DNA of 64,000 nucleotides from Shewanella amazonensis SB2B (GCF_000015245.1 NC_008700.1:3236501-3300500); one strand, 5' to 3'; numbered from the stretch's first letter, positions 24,351-33,504 are shown. The notes: generated from the sequence alone by a model not told the origin. Made by a program: numbers and translations.

Positions 24351-25037
24351 ATGACGGTATCCGTCACATCCAACGCGACCAGCGCTGAGGCACCGATTAG
24401 CCCAAGTGCTGAGGCACAAGGCAGCATCAGTGCTGAGGCCCACAGCGGCATAAGTGCAAATTCGTCGCGCAGTGCCATACGCAAACACGTTCGCGCTCTG
24501 AGGCGCACCCTCAGCGGCGATGTGCAGACAGCTGCCGCCATACAGGCAGCGCAGCACCTGTTAACTGAGCTCGCCGATGCCCGTAGGGTCGCCCTTTACC
24601 TTGAAAACGATGGCGAAATCAGCACCCGCCCCCTGATTGAGGCCCTGTGGCAACAAGGGGTTGAGGTGTATCTGCCGGTGCTGCATCCCTTCGCCGAAGG
24701 CCATTTACTCTTTATCCGTTACGATAAGCACAGCGAGATGCGTGACAACCTTTATGGCATCCCTGAGCCCGTGATGGCCTGCCACCGCCTGTGCCCAGCC
24801 TACCGGCTCGACGCCATTATAACCCCACTGGTCGCATTTGATGACAGCGGCAATCGTCTTGGCATGGGCGGCGGCTTTTACGACCGCACCCTGGCGCAGC
24901 TGCCTGACAGCACCCGGGTTATTGGCCTCGCCCACGATTGTCAGCGCCTGCCTGCCCTGCCCGTTGAAGCCTGGGATGTGCCTTTGACCACCATAGTCAC
25001 CCCATCGCGAATCCATCGTCTCCCCCCTCGTAATTAA
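24351..25037 (+). CDS. fthC: 5-formyltetrahydrofolate cyclo-ligase with repeat-bearing N-terminus
   Basis: Protein of 228 residues in the ygfA/fthC position after 6S RNA. It converts 5-formyl-THF to 5,10-methenyl-THF with ATP. The catalytic-domain landmarks are IRKHVRALRRTL, VALYLENDGEI and GMGGGFYDRTLAQL near residue 170. The first 40 residues are an unusual extension containing an eight-residue repeat (SAEAPISP, SAEAQGSI, SAEAHSGI, then SANSSRSA, at 11, 19, 27 and 35). Family members usually start near SRSAIRKH. The ATG at 24351 lies only seven bases after 6S RNA, so a later start without the repeat is possible, but no in-frame ATG was seen in it. Confidence 0.9.
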   Translation: MTVSVTSNATSAEAPISPSAEAQGSISAEAHSGISANSSRSAIRKHVRALRRTLSGDVQTAAAIQAAQHLLTELADARRVALYLENDGEISTRPLIEALWQQGVEVYLPVLHPFAEGHLLFIRYDKHSEMRDNLYGIPEPVMACHRLCPAYRLDAIITPLVAFDDSGNRLGMGGGFYDRTLAQLPDSTRVIGLAHDCQRLPALPVEAWDVPLTTIVTPSRIHRLPPRN

Positions 25038-25113
25038 GGCAAGCAAAGCTGCGTGACACGCCACCCATGCAGACATAATAACCTGATTATTATAATTTTT
25101 TAAGGTCGAGCCC

Positions 25114-26028
25114 GTGAACCTAGATGATGTAGCACTGTTTGTTCAGGTTGTTGAGTTAGGTAGCTTTACCAAAGCCGCTGAACGAAGCGGCCTGCCAAAA
25201 TCGACCGTCAGCCGCCGTATCCGAGATCTTGAGCAAAGTCTTCGCGCCCGCCTGTTGGAGCGTACTACCCGGCACCTACTGCTGACTGAGGTGGGAGAGG
25301 CTTTTTTGCTGCGAGCCCGAGCCATACTGGCGGCTGTAGAAGCAACCGAATTGGAAGTGGCTGGCGCTCAGCAAACCTTTGAAGGCGAACTGACACTCTA
25401 TGCCCCCGATTTTCTGATGGAATGGTGCTCTCCCCAGATTGCACGCTTTTTTGAGCGTTATCCCGAACTCTCCCTGCGGGTGCATGACATAGGACAGACG
25501 TCATCGACACTGGCAGACAAGCGCTTTGATTTGCTGCTGACCCTGGGCGCACTGCGAGATTCCTCCTTTATCGCACATCCCATGGCCAAGCTGCAGTTTG
25601 ATCTCTACGCCACACCGGAATATCTGCAACAGCACCCGCTTCCTGAACACGCCAAGGCCCTTGGGCAGAAGCACGCGCTGGCCATCATGGAACTGGCCTC
25701 CCTGGATTTGTGTTGGCCATTGGCACAAATCCCCCTGTTTCGCCGCCCCCAATTTTGCACCCAGTCCCCCTATCTGCTGCGTTCTTTAGTGTTGCAGCAC
25801 CGAGTGATAGGTTATCTGCCAGTGGCCATGGCTGGTGATTTGGTAGCCCAAGGAAAGTTGGTTCCCTTATACAACCGGACTGTGAGAACTGCTGAACAGC
25901 TTTACGGCGTGTATCATTCCCGCCGTTTTGTACCTGAAAAAGTCAAGCTGCTGATGGAAGACATTCGCGCGGGGCTGCCGGGCAGATTGCAGCAGTTGGA
26001 AGCTGAACAAGTTGATTGTTCCAATTAA
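25114..26028 (+). CDS. LysR-family transcriptional regulator
   Basis: Protein of 304 residues. The N-terminal winged helix (MNLDDVALFVQVVELGSF, then AAERSGLPKSTVSRRIRDLE) is classic LysR, followed by the periplasmic-binding-like effector domain (from about residue 90). The start is a GTG at 25114 after AAGGTCG. It is co-directional with a DUF3179 membrane protein 90 bases downstream and may regulate it or fthC; LysR genes more often regulate a divergent neighbour, and here none is adjacent. Effector unknown. Confidence 0.88.
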   Translation: MNLDDVALFVQVVELGSFTKAAERSGLPKSTVSRRIRDLEQSLRARLLERTTRHLLLTEVGEAFLLRARAILAAVEATELEVAGAQQTFEGELTLYAPDFLMEWCSPQIARFFERYPELSLRVHDIGQTSSTLADKRFDLLLTLGALRDSSFIAHPMAKLQFDLYATPEYLQQHPLPEHAKALGQKHALAIMELASLDLCWPLAQIPLFRRPQFCTQSPYLLRSLVLQHRVIGYLPVAMAGDLVAQGKLVPLYNRTVRTAEQLYGVYHSRRFVPEKVKLLMEDIRAGLPGRLQQLEAEQVDCSN

Positions 26029-26118
26029 TGGAACAGTTCATTGCATCCAGGCGGATTTATCCCGCTGATGACGGTTTTTACAATGATGGCAGAATTTTTT
26101 GTCACCGGAGTTACGTCT

Positions 26119-27345
26119 ATGATGCCCTTCATCACCCGATATGCCCGCCCCCTTTTTTGGGGCGCCATGGCCATCGCACTCGCCAGTGCAGGACTGCTGT
26201 TCAAAGATCTGGCTGATGTCAGCCAATGGCTAATCCAATCCCCCCGCGAAAGCACCATGTGGGTGTGGTATCACAGGTATGCCCTCACGGCAGTGGCCAT
26301 CATCAGTTTTGCCATCGCCCTCTGGGGTCTGAGCAGCCGTCCCAGCCTCACCAGTAAAAAAGCGCTTGCCGCTTGCGTCATCTTGTTTGCCTTCCTGCTC
26401 TACAGCGGCATGATAAACCCCCACATCATGATGCGCGAACGCATGGACAATGGGGTCTTTGTCTCTGTGGAAACGGCCAGAAAATACTATGCCCCCGACG
26501 AGAGTGTGATTGTACTCGACATCAATGGTGCGGCCCGTGCCCACTCGGACAAACAGCTGCTGCGTCCCCATGTTGCCGGCAATGGAGAACTGGGCGGTGA
26601 AAACGTAGTGATGACTTACTGTGGTCTCACCAATCTGGGGATGGCTTATACCCCTGAAATTGATGGTAAAGCCCTGCAACTGGCACCGATGAACCAGTTG
26701 GAAAACAACCTAGTGATGTGGGACAAGGTATCCGGGGAACCTATCCAGCAGCTTTGGGGCCAAAAGGAAGCAGATATCAATCAGGGCGGCAGCGCAAAAA
26801 TGCGTGAGTGGCCGACCTTCAGAATGCCGTTTTCCAAGTTTGCTGAGGCCTATCCAAACGGCGAAGTGTTCCTGAATGATTATCTTGTGCAGGATATGAA
26901 GCCTTCATTTTGGGAAAACCCATTCCTCGCCATATATGACCCCATCATGGAAGCCATTTTTGACCACGCCATTGTAGATCAGGCAACCAATGAGGATCCC
27001 ACCTTCCCAACTATTCAGCACAAGGATCCACGTTTGCCCAATAAGACGCTGGTTTGGGGGCTGAATGTGGGCACTGACTATGTGGCCTATACCGAGGATT
27101 TTGTTCGCCAACACGCGCAGCCTATCAATACGGAAGTTGGCGGCAAGAACCTGGTCATTGCCTGGGACAATGAATACCAAAGCCTGGGGATTTACTACAA
27201 CCCACATCAAGAACCTGTGGTAGAGATTGATTTCTTTGGTCATTCCAACGTGGGAAAACTCAATCGGGTCGAAACCGTAAAGGCTGGAGCTTACTGGATA
27301 ATCTGGGCCAACTTTTTCCCCGAAACGGACATCAATCGCGTATAA
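26119..27345 (+). CDS. DUF3179-domain membrane protein
   Basis: About 408 residues. The first 115 residues hold three hydrophobic segments (PLFWGAMAIALASAGLLF, YALTAVAIISFAIALWGL, ALAACVILFAFLLYSGM). The remainder is a DUF3179 domain with VETARKYYAPDESVIVLDINGAARAH (in parts), MTYCGLTNLG and IAWDNEYQSLGIY. DUF3179 proteins are uncharacterised; the soluble part would face the periplasm. The frame is open from 26041, but the ATG at 26119 has GGAG eight bases upstream. The likely partner or regulator is the LysR gene just before it. Function not known. Confidence 0.8.
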   Translation: MMPFITRYARPLFWGAMAIALASAGLLFKDLADVSQWLIQSPRESTMWVWYHRYALTAVAIISFAIALWGLSSRPSLTSKKALAACVILFAFLLYSGMINPHIMMRERMDNGVFVSVETARKYYAPDESVIVLDINGAARAHSDKQLLRPHVAGNGELGGENVVMTYCGLTNLGMAYTPEIDGKALQLAPMNQLENNLVMWDKVSGEPIQQLWGQKEADINQGGSAKMREWPTFRMPFSKFAEAYPNGEVFLNDYLVQDMKPSFWENPFLAIYDPIMEAIFDHAIVDQATNEDPTFPTIQHKDPRLPNKTLVWGLNVGTDYVAYTEDFVRQHAQPINTEVGGKNLVIAWDNEYQSLGIYYNPHQEPVVEIDFFGHSNVGKLNRVETVKAGAYWIIWANFFPETDINRV

Positions 27346-27446
27346 CCCTGGCTTACATACACCGCCGGCACTCAGGCTGGCGGTTTTGTCACTGGCGGCT
27401 GCATAGGATAAAGTGTCCCCAATACAGCACAGAACAACGTCCCCCA

Positions 27447-27908
27447 ATGCCACCAAGACTCGAACGCGCGGGTAAAATCGACAGTGCCAATCGTGCCCGC
27501 GCCAAACTGGAAATCATGAAAAATACCTACCATGCCTTAAAGCAGCGTCAGTCTCCCTATAAGACACTGCTCGGTAGCCTGTTGGGCGCGGTGTTGGCAC
27601 TGATAGGCTTTGTGATGATTGCCGCAGCAGATACCGGCATGGTGTTTTTGTATCTGCTGCCGCCCACCCTGATTGGTCTTGGTGCCAGGATTATTGGCCA
27701 ATGTTTTGAGTGGCCACTGCTGTTTATTCCCGCGGCCAGTGCTGCCTGCGTTTACCTGACAGTCTTTGGCTATCTGCTGCCCTTCAAGAGTGCCGATTTG
27801 ATAGTGGTACCACTGGGAATAGCCCTTGCCGCTTTCCTCGCCCGAAAACCCCTTTCTGACCTTGAGAAAAACGCCCTCTGGCAGGCCAGGTTGGGCAAGT
27901 TTGAGTAA
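27447..27908 (+). CDS. Small membrane protein of unknown function
   Basis: Up to 153 residues with a basic N-terminal stretch and three or four hydrophobic segments (LLGSLLGAVLALIGFVMIAA, GMVFLYLLPPTLIGLGA, LLFIPAASAACVYLTVFGYLL, LIVVPLGIALAAFLA). The C-terminus is short and basic. No known family recognised. No clear ribosome-binding site precedes 27447; the ATG at 27516 (MKNTYHALK) preceded by GGAAATC is a realistic alternative giving about 130 residues. It follows the DUF3179 gene by 101 bases on the same strand. Confidence 0.6.
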   Translation: MPPRLERAGKIDSANRARAKLEIMKNTYHALKQRQSPYKTLLGSLLGAVLALIGFVMIAAADTGMVFLYLLPPTLIGLGARIIGQCFEWPLLFIPAASAACVYLTVFGYLLPFKSADLIVVPLGIALAAFLARKPLSDLEKNALWQARLGKFE

Positions 27909-27991
27909 ATAACGCGGCTTTCCCTACACTCACCGCTTGCCGCCAAGCATAACCCAAGCCAACTTTTTAACCTTTACATCCATTTCTTAAC

Positions 27992-28015
27992 AAAGCTTGC
28001 GCCAGCGCAAGCTTT
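27992..28015. repeat. Eleven-pair palindrome without T-run
   Basis: AAAGCTTGCGC (27992-28002) and GCGCAAGCTTT (28005-28015) are a perfect inverted repeat separated by CA. No T-run follows, so it is not a normal terminator. It lies 84 bases after the preceding gene and about 30 bases before a perfect FNR box. Confidence 0.5.
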
Positions 28016-28046
28016 GCGCCCCTAGCAAGAAAACGGCACCTTAAAC

Positions 28047-28060
28047 TTGATTGCGATCAA
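28047..28060 (+). promoter_or_regulatory. Perfect FNR/EtrA box
   Basis: TTGAT-TGCG-ATCAA is an exact match to the FNR consensus TTGAT-N4-ATCAA. It lies 96 bases before the small membrane protein gene at 28156. A site centred at 28053.5 with a -10-like CATACT at 28082-28087 gives the -41.5 spacing of a class II activated promoter. In Shewanella the orthologue of FNR is EtrA, which responds to oxygen loss. Confidence 0.7.
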
Positions 28061-28155
28061 ATATCTGCATCATCAAGTCTTCATACTGAAGCCATCAAAA
28101 AGCGGGCGTGAAAAAAGCCCCTTGTCCATGACAAACCTTCAAAAGGAATTCGGTT

Positions 28156-28350
28156 ATGAAATCAGAAGTCGTTGTTCTGCTCCTTGCAACCCTGGCCCTG
28201 GTCGTGGCACTGGTAGGTCATATTGCAATCGGCTTTATGCTGAATGTCAGCGCCTTGGGTATGGTGGCAGCGCCCGTGCCCTTTGTGTTGATGTTGGTGG
28301 CCGTGATTGCGGTGAAATACGCTGCCGCCCACGATAAGCCCGCTCACTGA
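28156..28350 (+). CDS. Small two-segment membrane protein
   Basis: Protein of 64 residues that is nearly all membrane: two hydrophobic segments (VVVLLLATLALVVALVGHI and VAAPVPFVLMLVAVIAV) and a short polar tail (KYAAAHDKPAH) with His residues. AAAAGGA lies before the ATG. A perfect FNR box upstream suggests induction without oxygen. No family recognised. Because it is short, the call rests on the start signal, the composition and the promoter. It could be a regulator or accessory subunit of an anaerobic respiratory complex, but nothing in the sequence proves this. Confidence 0.65.
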   Translation: MKSEVVVLLLATLALVVALVGHIAIGFMLNVSALGMVAAPVPFVLMLVAVIAVKYAAAHDKPAH

Positions 28351-28551
28351 TCCCCGCGAAAAAACACCTCTGTGGCCCGGTTCTCCGGGCCAATAACAAC
28401 TCAGGTATGTTGTTCTGGCGATGGCCGCTGCGCACAGCAAACTAACCTTTATGTGCAATCCAGACCTGCACCCATAAGTGCTTGGCATTCTCACCCGCTG
28501 CATCTACAGTAATCTCACACCCGTTATTTTGCGGACCCTTGAGACTACAAC

Positions 28552-29331
28552 GTGGACTTTCCTGAAGAAATCAAACAGCAAACCTGTGCCGACTGCCTGA
28601 GCGGTGTCTCACTTGGCTTTCGTATCCGCATGGCATTTCAGCCCATCATCGATTGGCAAACCCGCAACATCTTCGCCTACGAGGCATTGGTGAGAGGGCC
28701 CGAAGGACAAGGCGCTGGCTGGGTGTTTGAGCACATCAACGACACCAACAAGTACTATTTTGATCAGACATGCAGAATCACCGCCATCAAAACCGCTGCG
28801 GAGCTTGGATGCGACACCTTTTTATCCATCAACTTTTTGCCTAACGCCGTCTACAACCCGCAAACCTGCATCAAGGCAACCATAGAGGCAGCCCACCTTT
28901 ACAACTTCGATTTGAAAAAACTCATCTTTGAAGTGACTGAAGGGGAAAATATTATCGACAAGGCGCACTTGCGGAACATTTTCCAAAGCTATGCCAAATT
29001 CGGCTTTTTAACTGCTATCGATGACTATGGTGCGGGCTATACCCACATTAGTTGGCTGTCAGAGCTGAAACCCCATGTGCTCAAATTGGACATGTCGCTC
29101 ATCCGTGACATAGACAAAGACCCACTCAAACAGGCACAAATCAGGGAAATCAAAGCCCAGTGTGACCTGCAATGCACTCAACTTCTCGCTGAAGGCATTG
29201 AAACCCATGAAGAACTCAGCTGTCTGACCGCGATGGGTATTCGCTATTTACAAGGGTATCTGTTCGCCCCGCCCACGCTTGAACACCTCACCAAGGAAAG
29301 CGACATAGAACTACTTCAGGCAATTGATTGA
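28552..29331 (+). CDS. Stand-alone EAL-domain cyclic-di-GMP phosphodiesterase
   Basis: Protein of 259 residues, essentially one EAL domain. All main catalytic positions are present: Glu44 in YEALVRG, Asn94 in SINFLP, Glu127 in FEVTE, Asp157-Asp158 in AIDDYGAGY, Lys178 in LKLD, Glu214 in AEGIET and Gln234 in QGYLFA. It should hydrolyse cyclic di-GMP. It has no GGDEF, PAS or membrane region, so any control must come from a partner. The start is a GTG at 28552. It lies 201 bases after the small membrane protein gene and is probably separately transcribed. Confidence 0.92.
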   Translation: MDFPEEIKQQTCADCLSGVSLGFRIRMAFQPIIDWQTRNIFAYEALVRGPEGQGAGWVFEHINDTNKYYFDQTCRITAIKTAAELGCDTFLSINFLPNAVYNPQTCIKATIEAAHLYNFDLKKLIFEVTEGENIIDKAHLRNIFQSYAKFGFLTAIDDYGAGYTHISWLSELKPHVLKLDMSLIRDIDKDPLKQAQIREIKAQCDLQCTQLLAEGIETHEELSCLTAMGIRYLQGYLFAPPTLEHLTKESDIELLQAID

Positions 29332-29481
29332 TAAGTGGATTATCTTTAACGCCCTGGGATACGACTCAAAGACAGTACCGGATAAAAAGCCGCTTCTGTT
29401 GCCTTAAATAAGACGATGCCATGGCAAGAGCGCCCAGGATACTGCGATTCAGGCGATATCCCGGGCAATATGGCAAGACTA

Positions 29482-30051
29482 TCACTCCCCTTGTCGGCCA
29501 AAGACTTCAATACTTTGTTGCCAGCGCTCCAGACATTCCGCCGTCACCCAGGAGGCAGAAGGGAAATACGATATGCTTGCCGGGGAAAAGCCACAAAATT
29601 GCAAGGTAAACCGGTCCAGCTGTGTCACGACAGACGCGGCTTGCTCCTCGGCAAAGTCAGCAGGCGCATCCATGGTGAACATCAGTCGCGCGCTTTTGCC
29701 CTGCAGCAAGGGGATAACGGCTTCGTTATTGGCGTCATAGCGAAAGGCAAAGCCCGGCAACAGACTGCGGTCGAGCAGCCCTTTAAAAGCGGCTGGCAGA
29801 CTCCCCCACCAGATAGGGCTCACGATAACCAGATGTCCGGCCCAGATGAGCGCCTGCTGAAAGTCCTCCAGGCAAGGCTCCAGTGGCTGCATCCCATAGC
29901 CTTCTCTCAAATTGGTATCAAAGACCATCTGCGACAGGTTAAAACGCCTTACCCTGTGATACTCCCGCGCTTCAATTTCGTAGATATCCGCCAAATGTTT
30001 GCACAGGCTGTCGGCTTTTGGGTTGGCGTTTACTATCAGAATATTTTTCAT
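29482..30051 (-). CDS. Flavodoxin-fold NAD(P)H oxidoreductase (MdaB/YwrO-like)
   Basis: About 189 residues, flavodoxin_2 type quinone or NADPH reductase. N-terminal MKNILIVNANPKADSL is the flavin-phosphate-binding start, and PIWWGSLPAAFKGLLDRSLLPGFAF is the conserved middle region of the family. The ATG at 30051 has GGAG eight bases upstream, while the first ATG at 30057 is only two bases from it. The MerR regulator 35 bases upstream on the same strand likely controls it; that pairing is typical for electrophile- or redox-induced quinone reductases. Substrate not shown. Confidence 0.85.
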   Translation of the reverse strand: MKNILIVNANPKADSLCKHLADIYEIEAREYHRVRRFNLSQMVFDTNLREGYGMQPLEPCLEDFQQALIWAGHLVIVSPIWWGSLPAAFKGLLDRSLLPGFAFRYDANNEAVIPLLQGKSARLMFTMDAPADFAEEQAASVVTQLDRFTLQFCGFSPASISYFPSASWVTAECLERWQQSIEVFGRQGE

Positions 30052-30086
30052 TCCCATACTCCTTATCGAGGTTAACGGGGACGATT

Positions 30087-30476
30087 CTAAAGTCTCCTCT
30101 TAAGGGCAGAGTCAAGGGCGTAATCGCCAAGCCCCGGGCAATCGTCTATGGCCGACAGACACTCGTCCACCGTCGCCAGTTGCTGTTCTAGCCTGAGCTG
30201 CTGCGCCCGGATATCCTGTTTAATGCCCTCGAGAAAGCGGCGTATTTGCTGCCAGTCGAGCGTATCCCCCTTGGCTGGGACGACGGCCATGAGCTTGGTC
30301 AGCGGTACACCCAAGGCTTTGGCATCGCGAATAAGGCGCAGCAGCTCGAGATGCTGAGGCGAATAGACCCGATAGCGGCCATCACGCTGAGGGGATGGCA
30401 ATAAGCCTTTCTGCTCGTAAAAGCGGATGGCTTTGATGGTAAGTCCTGTAACCCTGGCCGCCTCACCTATATACAT
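30087..30476 (-). CDS. MerR-family transcriptional regulator
   Basis: About 129 residues. The N-terminal winged-helix motif (MYIGEAARVTGLTIKAIRFY, then EQKGLLPSPQRDGRYRVY) is characteristic, followed by the dimerising coiled coil (LEGIKQDIRAQQLRLEQQL). C-terminal cysteine is limited to one residue (DDCPGLGD), so this is not an obvious metal sensor. The ATG at 30476 has AAGGAG upstream; the longer frame from 30494 is less likely. It is 35 bases upstream of the flavin reductase gene on the same strand, and the two probably form one operon. Confidence 0.88.
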   Translation of the reverse strand: MYIGEAARVTGLTIKAIRFYEQKGLLPSPQRDGRYRVYSPQHLELLRLIRDAKALGVPLTKLMAVVPAKGDTLDWQQIRRFLEGIKQDIRAQQLRLEQQLATVDECLSAIDDCPGLGDYALDSALKRRL

Positions 30477-30519
30477 CTGCACTCCTTCTCCCATGCATTC
30501 ACTCTCAGCGTCCCCAAAC

Positions 30520-31566
30520 TCAGAACATCACCCCTGCCGCAAGACGACGGGTCATTTCCGCAGCCGGGATAGCACGACAGCCTGAGGTATTTTGCCCACA
30601 CCACAGAGGGGAGAAATCTCCCTTACCCAGCTGCTCCGCTGCCTGTCGCAGCAGCCCCATATCGATGGAGGCAAAGGGAAATGGCGGCACGGCCTCATGC
30701 ATGGCACCAAGCTCTGCCATGGCGCGATTGACTATGCCCCGGGCCGGCTTGCCGGAGAAAAGCGTGGTGATTTGAGTTTGCAGCGGTTGCTCACCGATGG
30801 CGCGGCGATGGATAGCTGAGGTTTTGGCTTCACTGCACAGCAGGTATGCAGTACCAATCTGCACCGCATCGGCACCGGCCTTGAGCGCACCATTGATGTC
30901 GGTAGCAGAGCCAAGACCACCTGCGGCAATCACGGGCAGCGTCAGTTTATCCTTTGCCAGTGCCAGCAACCCATGAAGCGGCTGCTGGGTAGCCAAATCC
31001 ATCGACAAAAACATGCCTCTGTGACCACCGGCCTCAAGCCCCTGCAGTATGATGCCGTCGGCGCCATTGGCCTCCAGCCACAGTGCCTCATCAAGGGTCG
31101 TTGCCGACGACAGTACCCTGGTGCCCCAACTTTTTACCCGCTGCAATAAGGCCTTGTCCGGAAGCCCAAAATGAAAGCTGACAAAGGCCGGTCTCGCCGT
31201 TTCTATCACATCGGCGACATCATGACTGAAAGGCTGGCGACTTGCCCTGGCTGGCCCCGAAGACGCGGTAACGCCCAGCTCGTCAAAGTAAGGTGCCAGC
31301 AAAGACTGCCAGCGGCGACGGATTGGGTCCGGGTAATCACTCACCCGATGACAAAAAAAGTTGAGATTAAAAGGAGCCGTGGTTGCCGCCTGAATCCGGC
31401 GCACTTCAGCCTCCAGCACTTCATTGCTCAACATGCCGCAGGGCAAGGACCCCAAACCTCCGGCGCTGCATACCGCAATGGTGAGTTCACTGTCCTGCAC
31501 CCCGGCCATGGGGGCCTGAATGATAGGTAACTCGGTGCCGAGAAACCCCTGTAATAGTCTGCTCAT
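30520..31566 (-). CDS. Nitronate monooxygenase family protein
   Basis: About 348 residues of the FMN-dependent nitronate monooxygenase (formerly 2-nitropropane dioxygenase) TIM-barrel family. Landmarks are IIQAPMAGVQDSELTIAVC at the N-terminus, the phosphate-binding GGLGSATDINGALKAGADAV region near residue 225, and GIILQGLEAGGHRG. The ATG at 31566 has AGGGAG upstream. It detoxifies alkyl nitronates or related carbanions. It lies 43 bases upstream of the MerR-regulated reductase pair in the same direction, so it may be part of the same response. Substrate is inferred. Confidence 0.87.
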   Translation of the reverse strand: MSRLLQGFLGTELPIIQAPMAGVQDSELTIAVCSAGGLGSLPCGMLSNEVLEAEVRRIQAATTAPFNLNFFCHRVSDYPDPIRRRWQSLLAPYFDELGVTASSGPARASRQPFSHDVADVIETARPAFVSFHFGLPDKALLQRVKSWGTRVLSSATTLDEALWLEANGADGIILQGLEAGGHRGMFLSMDLATQQPLHGLLALAKDKLTLPVIAAGGLGSATDINGALKAGADAVQIGTAYLLCSEAKTSAIHRRAIGEQPLQTQITTLFSGKPARGIVNRAMAELGAMHEAVPPFPFASIDMGLLRQAAEQLGKGDFSPLWCGQNTSGCRAIPAAEMTRRLAAGVMF

Positions 31567-31690
31567 TTCCACTCCCTGTGGTTACTCGCTGCGAACCCGG
31601 CGATGACTCGGGGCTCAGTGTATACAGCCCGATTTACATCCGGCAAAGTACTGTGTCATCAATGCGACTTTGACAAAAAACGGTGAATAA

Positions 31691-32620
31691 TCAATTCGCC
31701 GCCTTTGCGGGTTTAAACTTTGCAATCAAGGTCATCACGAGCACGGCCACAGCCCCCGCGACTATGCCAAACAGCAGATTCAGCGCACTGGGGGTAAAGA
31801 ATTCGAGCACAGGACCTATGGCCTCAATCGCCCCAACCCGCGCCGCCGCAGCGTTGATACCGTCGTGAAGCACATGGATACCGTGGGTAAGGATGCCTCC
31901 CCCCACCATAAACATGGCGGCCGTACCCACCACAGATAAGAGTTTCATCAGTTTGGGCGCCGCAGCCAGCAGCAGGTTACCGACCATCTTGGCCAATGCA
32001 GCGGATTTACGCGACAGCCAGAGTCCCAAATCATCGAGTTTGACTATGCCCGCCACCAAGCCATAAACGCCTATGGTCATCAGCACCGCAATGATGGACA
32101 GGGTCGCGACCTGGGTCATAAAGGGTTGCTCGGCTACCACGCCCAGGGTAATGGCAATGATCTCTGCCGAGAGCACAAAATCGGTGCGTATCGCACCTTT
32201 CACCTTTTGCTTTTCATATTCTTGGGGGTCCATGCCCTTTGGCACCAATGCCTCGTGGGCATCTTCACCCTCCACCGGCACATGCTTGGCTCTGGCATGC
32301 CACAGCTTTTCAAAGCCTTCGAAACACAAAAACAGGCCACCGAACATCAACAGAGGCGTCACCAGCCAAGGGACAAAGGCGCTGATGAGCAGCGCCAGGG
32401 GAACCAGGATTAACTTATTGAGAAATGAGCCCTTGGCCACGGCCCACACCACGGGTAACTCCCGGTCGGCATTAACCCCGGTGACCTGTTGGGCGTTGAG
32501 GGCCAAATCGTCCCCCAGCACCCCGGCGGTTTTCTTGGCAGCAACCTTACTCATCACAGACACATCATCCAGAATGGTCGCAATATCATCCAGTAGGGTG
32601 AGCAAACTGGCTCCAGCCAT
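31691..32620 (-). CDS. DUF808 (YedI-like) inner membrane protein
   Basis: Protein of 309 residues matching the DUF808/YedI family. The N-terminal part (MAGASLLTLLDDIATILDDV, then AAKKTAGVLGDDLALNAQQV) is the family signature, and at least four hydrophobic stretches follow (LILVPLALLISAFVPWLV, ATLSIIAVLMTIGVYGLVAGI, LLSVVGTAAMFMVGGGIL, NLLFGIVAGAVAVLVMTLI). Function unknown. It stands alone, divergent from rpiA across about 200 bases, and has no operon partner. Confidence 0.87.
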   Translation of the reverse strand: MAGASLLTLLDDIATILDDVSVMSKVAAKKTAGVLGDDLALNAQQVTGVNADRELPVVWAVAKGSFLNKLILVPLALLISAFVPWLVTPLLMFGGLFLCFEGFEKLWHARAKHVPVEGEDAHEALVPKGMDPQEYEKQKVKGAIRTDFVLSAEIIAITLGVVAEQPFMTQVATLSIIAVLMTIGVYGLVAGIVKLDDLGLWLSRKSAALAKMVGNLLLAAAPKLMKLLSVVGTAAMFMVGGGILTHGIHVLHDGINAAAARVGAIEAIGPVLEFFTPSALNLLFGIVAGAVAVLVMTLIAKFKPAKAAN

Positions 32621-32820
32621 AACAACTCCTTGTGAAAACTCCGAAATCGGTTGCGGTTATCCTAATCCATCCCTTCGGCAAAACGCACCCCCGGGATGCA
32701 AAAGTGTCAGAGTAACGGCAGCGCAGGCAGGATTTTTGTTAGCCAACAACCACTTTTATGGCCACTTGCAGGTATAATAAGGGCAATTTTTTTGCATTAA
32801 GTCGTTTACAGGACCTCACC

Positions 32821-33480
32821 ATGACTCAAGACGAAATGAAAAAGGCCGCCGCCTGGGCTGCACTCAAATACGTAGAAAAAGACAGTATTGTTGGCGTGGG
32901 CACAGGCTCTACTGTGAACCACTTTATCGACGCACTGGGCACCATCAAGGCGGATATCGAAGGCGCTGTGTCGTCTTCTGAGGCCTCCACCGCCAAGCTC
33001 AAGGCGTTGGGCATTCCGGTTTACGACTTAAACAGTGTCGACAGACTGTCTGTTTATGTGGACGGAGCGGATGAAATCAACGGCCAGATGGACATGATCA
33101 AGGGCGGCGGCGCGGCCCTCACCCGTGAAAAAATTGTCGCTGCCGTGGCCGATAAATTTATCTGTATCGTGGACAACACCAAAGAAGTGGCCATCCTAGG
33201 TGAGTTTCCGCTGCCGGTTGAAGTCATCCCCATGGCCCGCTCCTACGTGGCCCGTGAGCTGGTCAAACTGGGCGGTGACCCTGTGTACCGCGAAGGCGTT
33301 GTTACCGACAACGGCAACGTTATTCTGGATGTGCACAACATGAAGATCATGGAACCCAAGAAGCTCGAAGCACAAATCAACGGCATCGTGGGTGTGGTTA
33401 CCAATGGCCTGTTCGCCCACCGCGGCGCTGATGTGCTCTTGGTCGGCACCCCCGATGGCGTAAAAACGGTTACCGCCTGA
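32821..33480 (+). CDS. rpiA: Ribose-5-phosphate isomerase A
   Basis: Protein of 219 residues, exactly the usual length when read from the ATG at 32821. It interconverts ribose 5-phosphate and ribulose 5-phosphate in the pentose phosphate pathway. Family motifs are [39 protein letters not shown] (in parts) and the C-terminal [15 protein letters not shown]. The longer open frame from 32758 has no ribosome-binding site. A perfect -10 (TATAAT, 32773-32778) lies upstream, and an intrinsic terminator follows. It is monocistronic. Confidence 0.97.
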
Positions 33481-33504
33481 TAAGCTAACCGTTAAAAACA
33501 AAAA

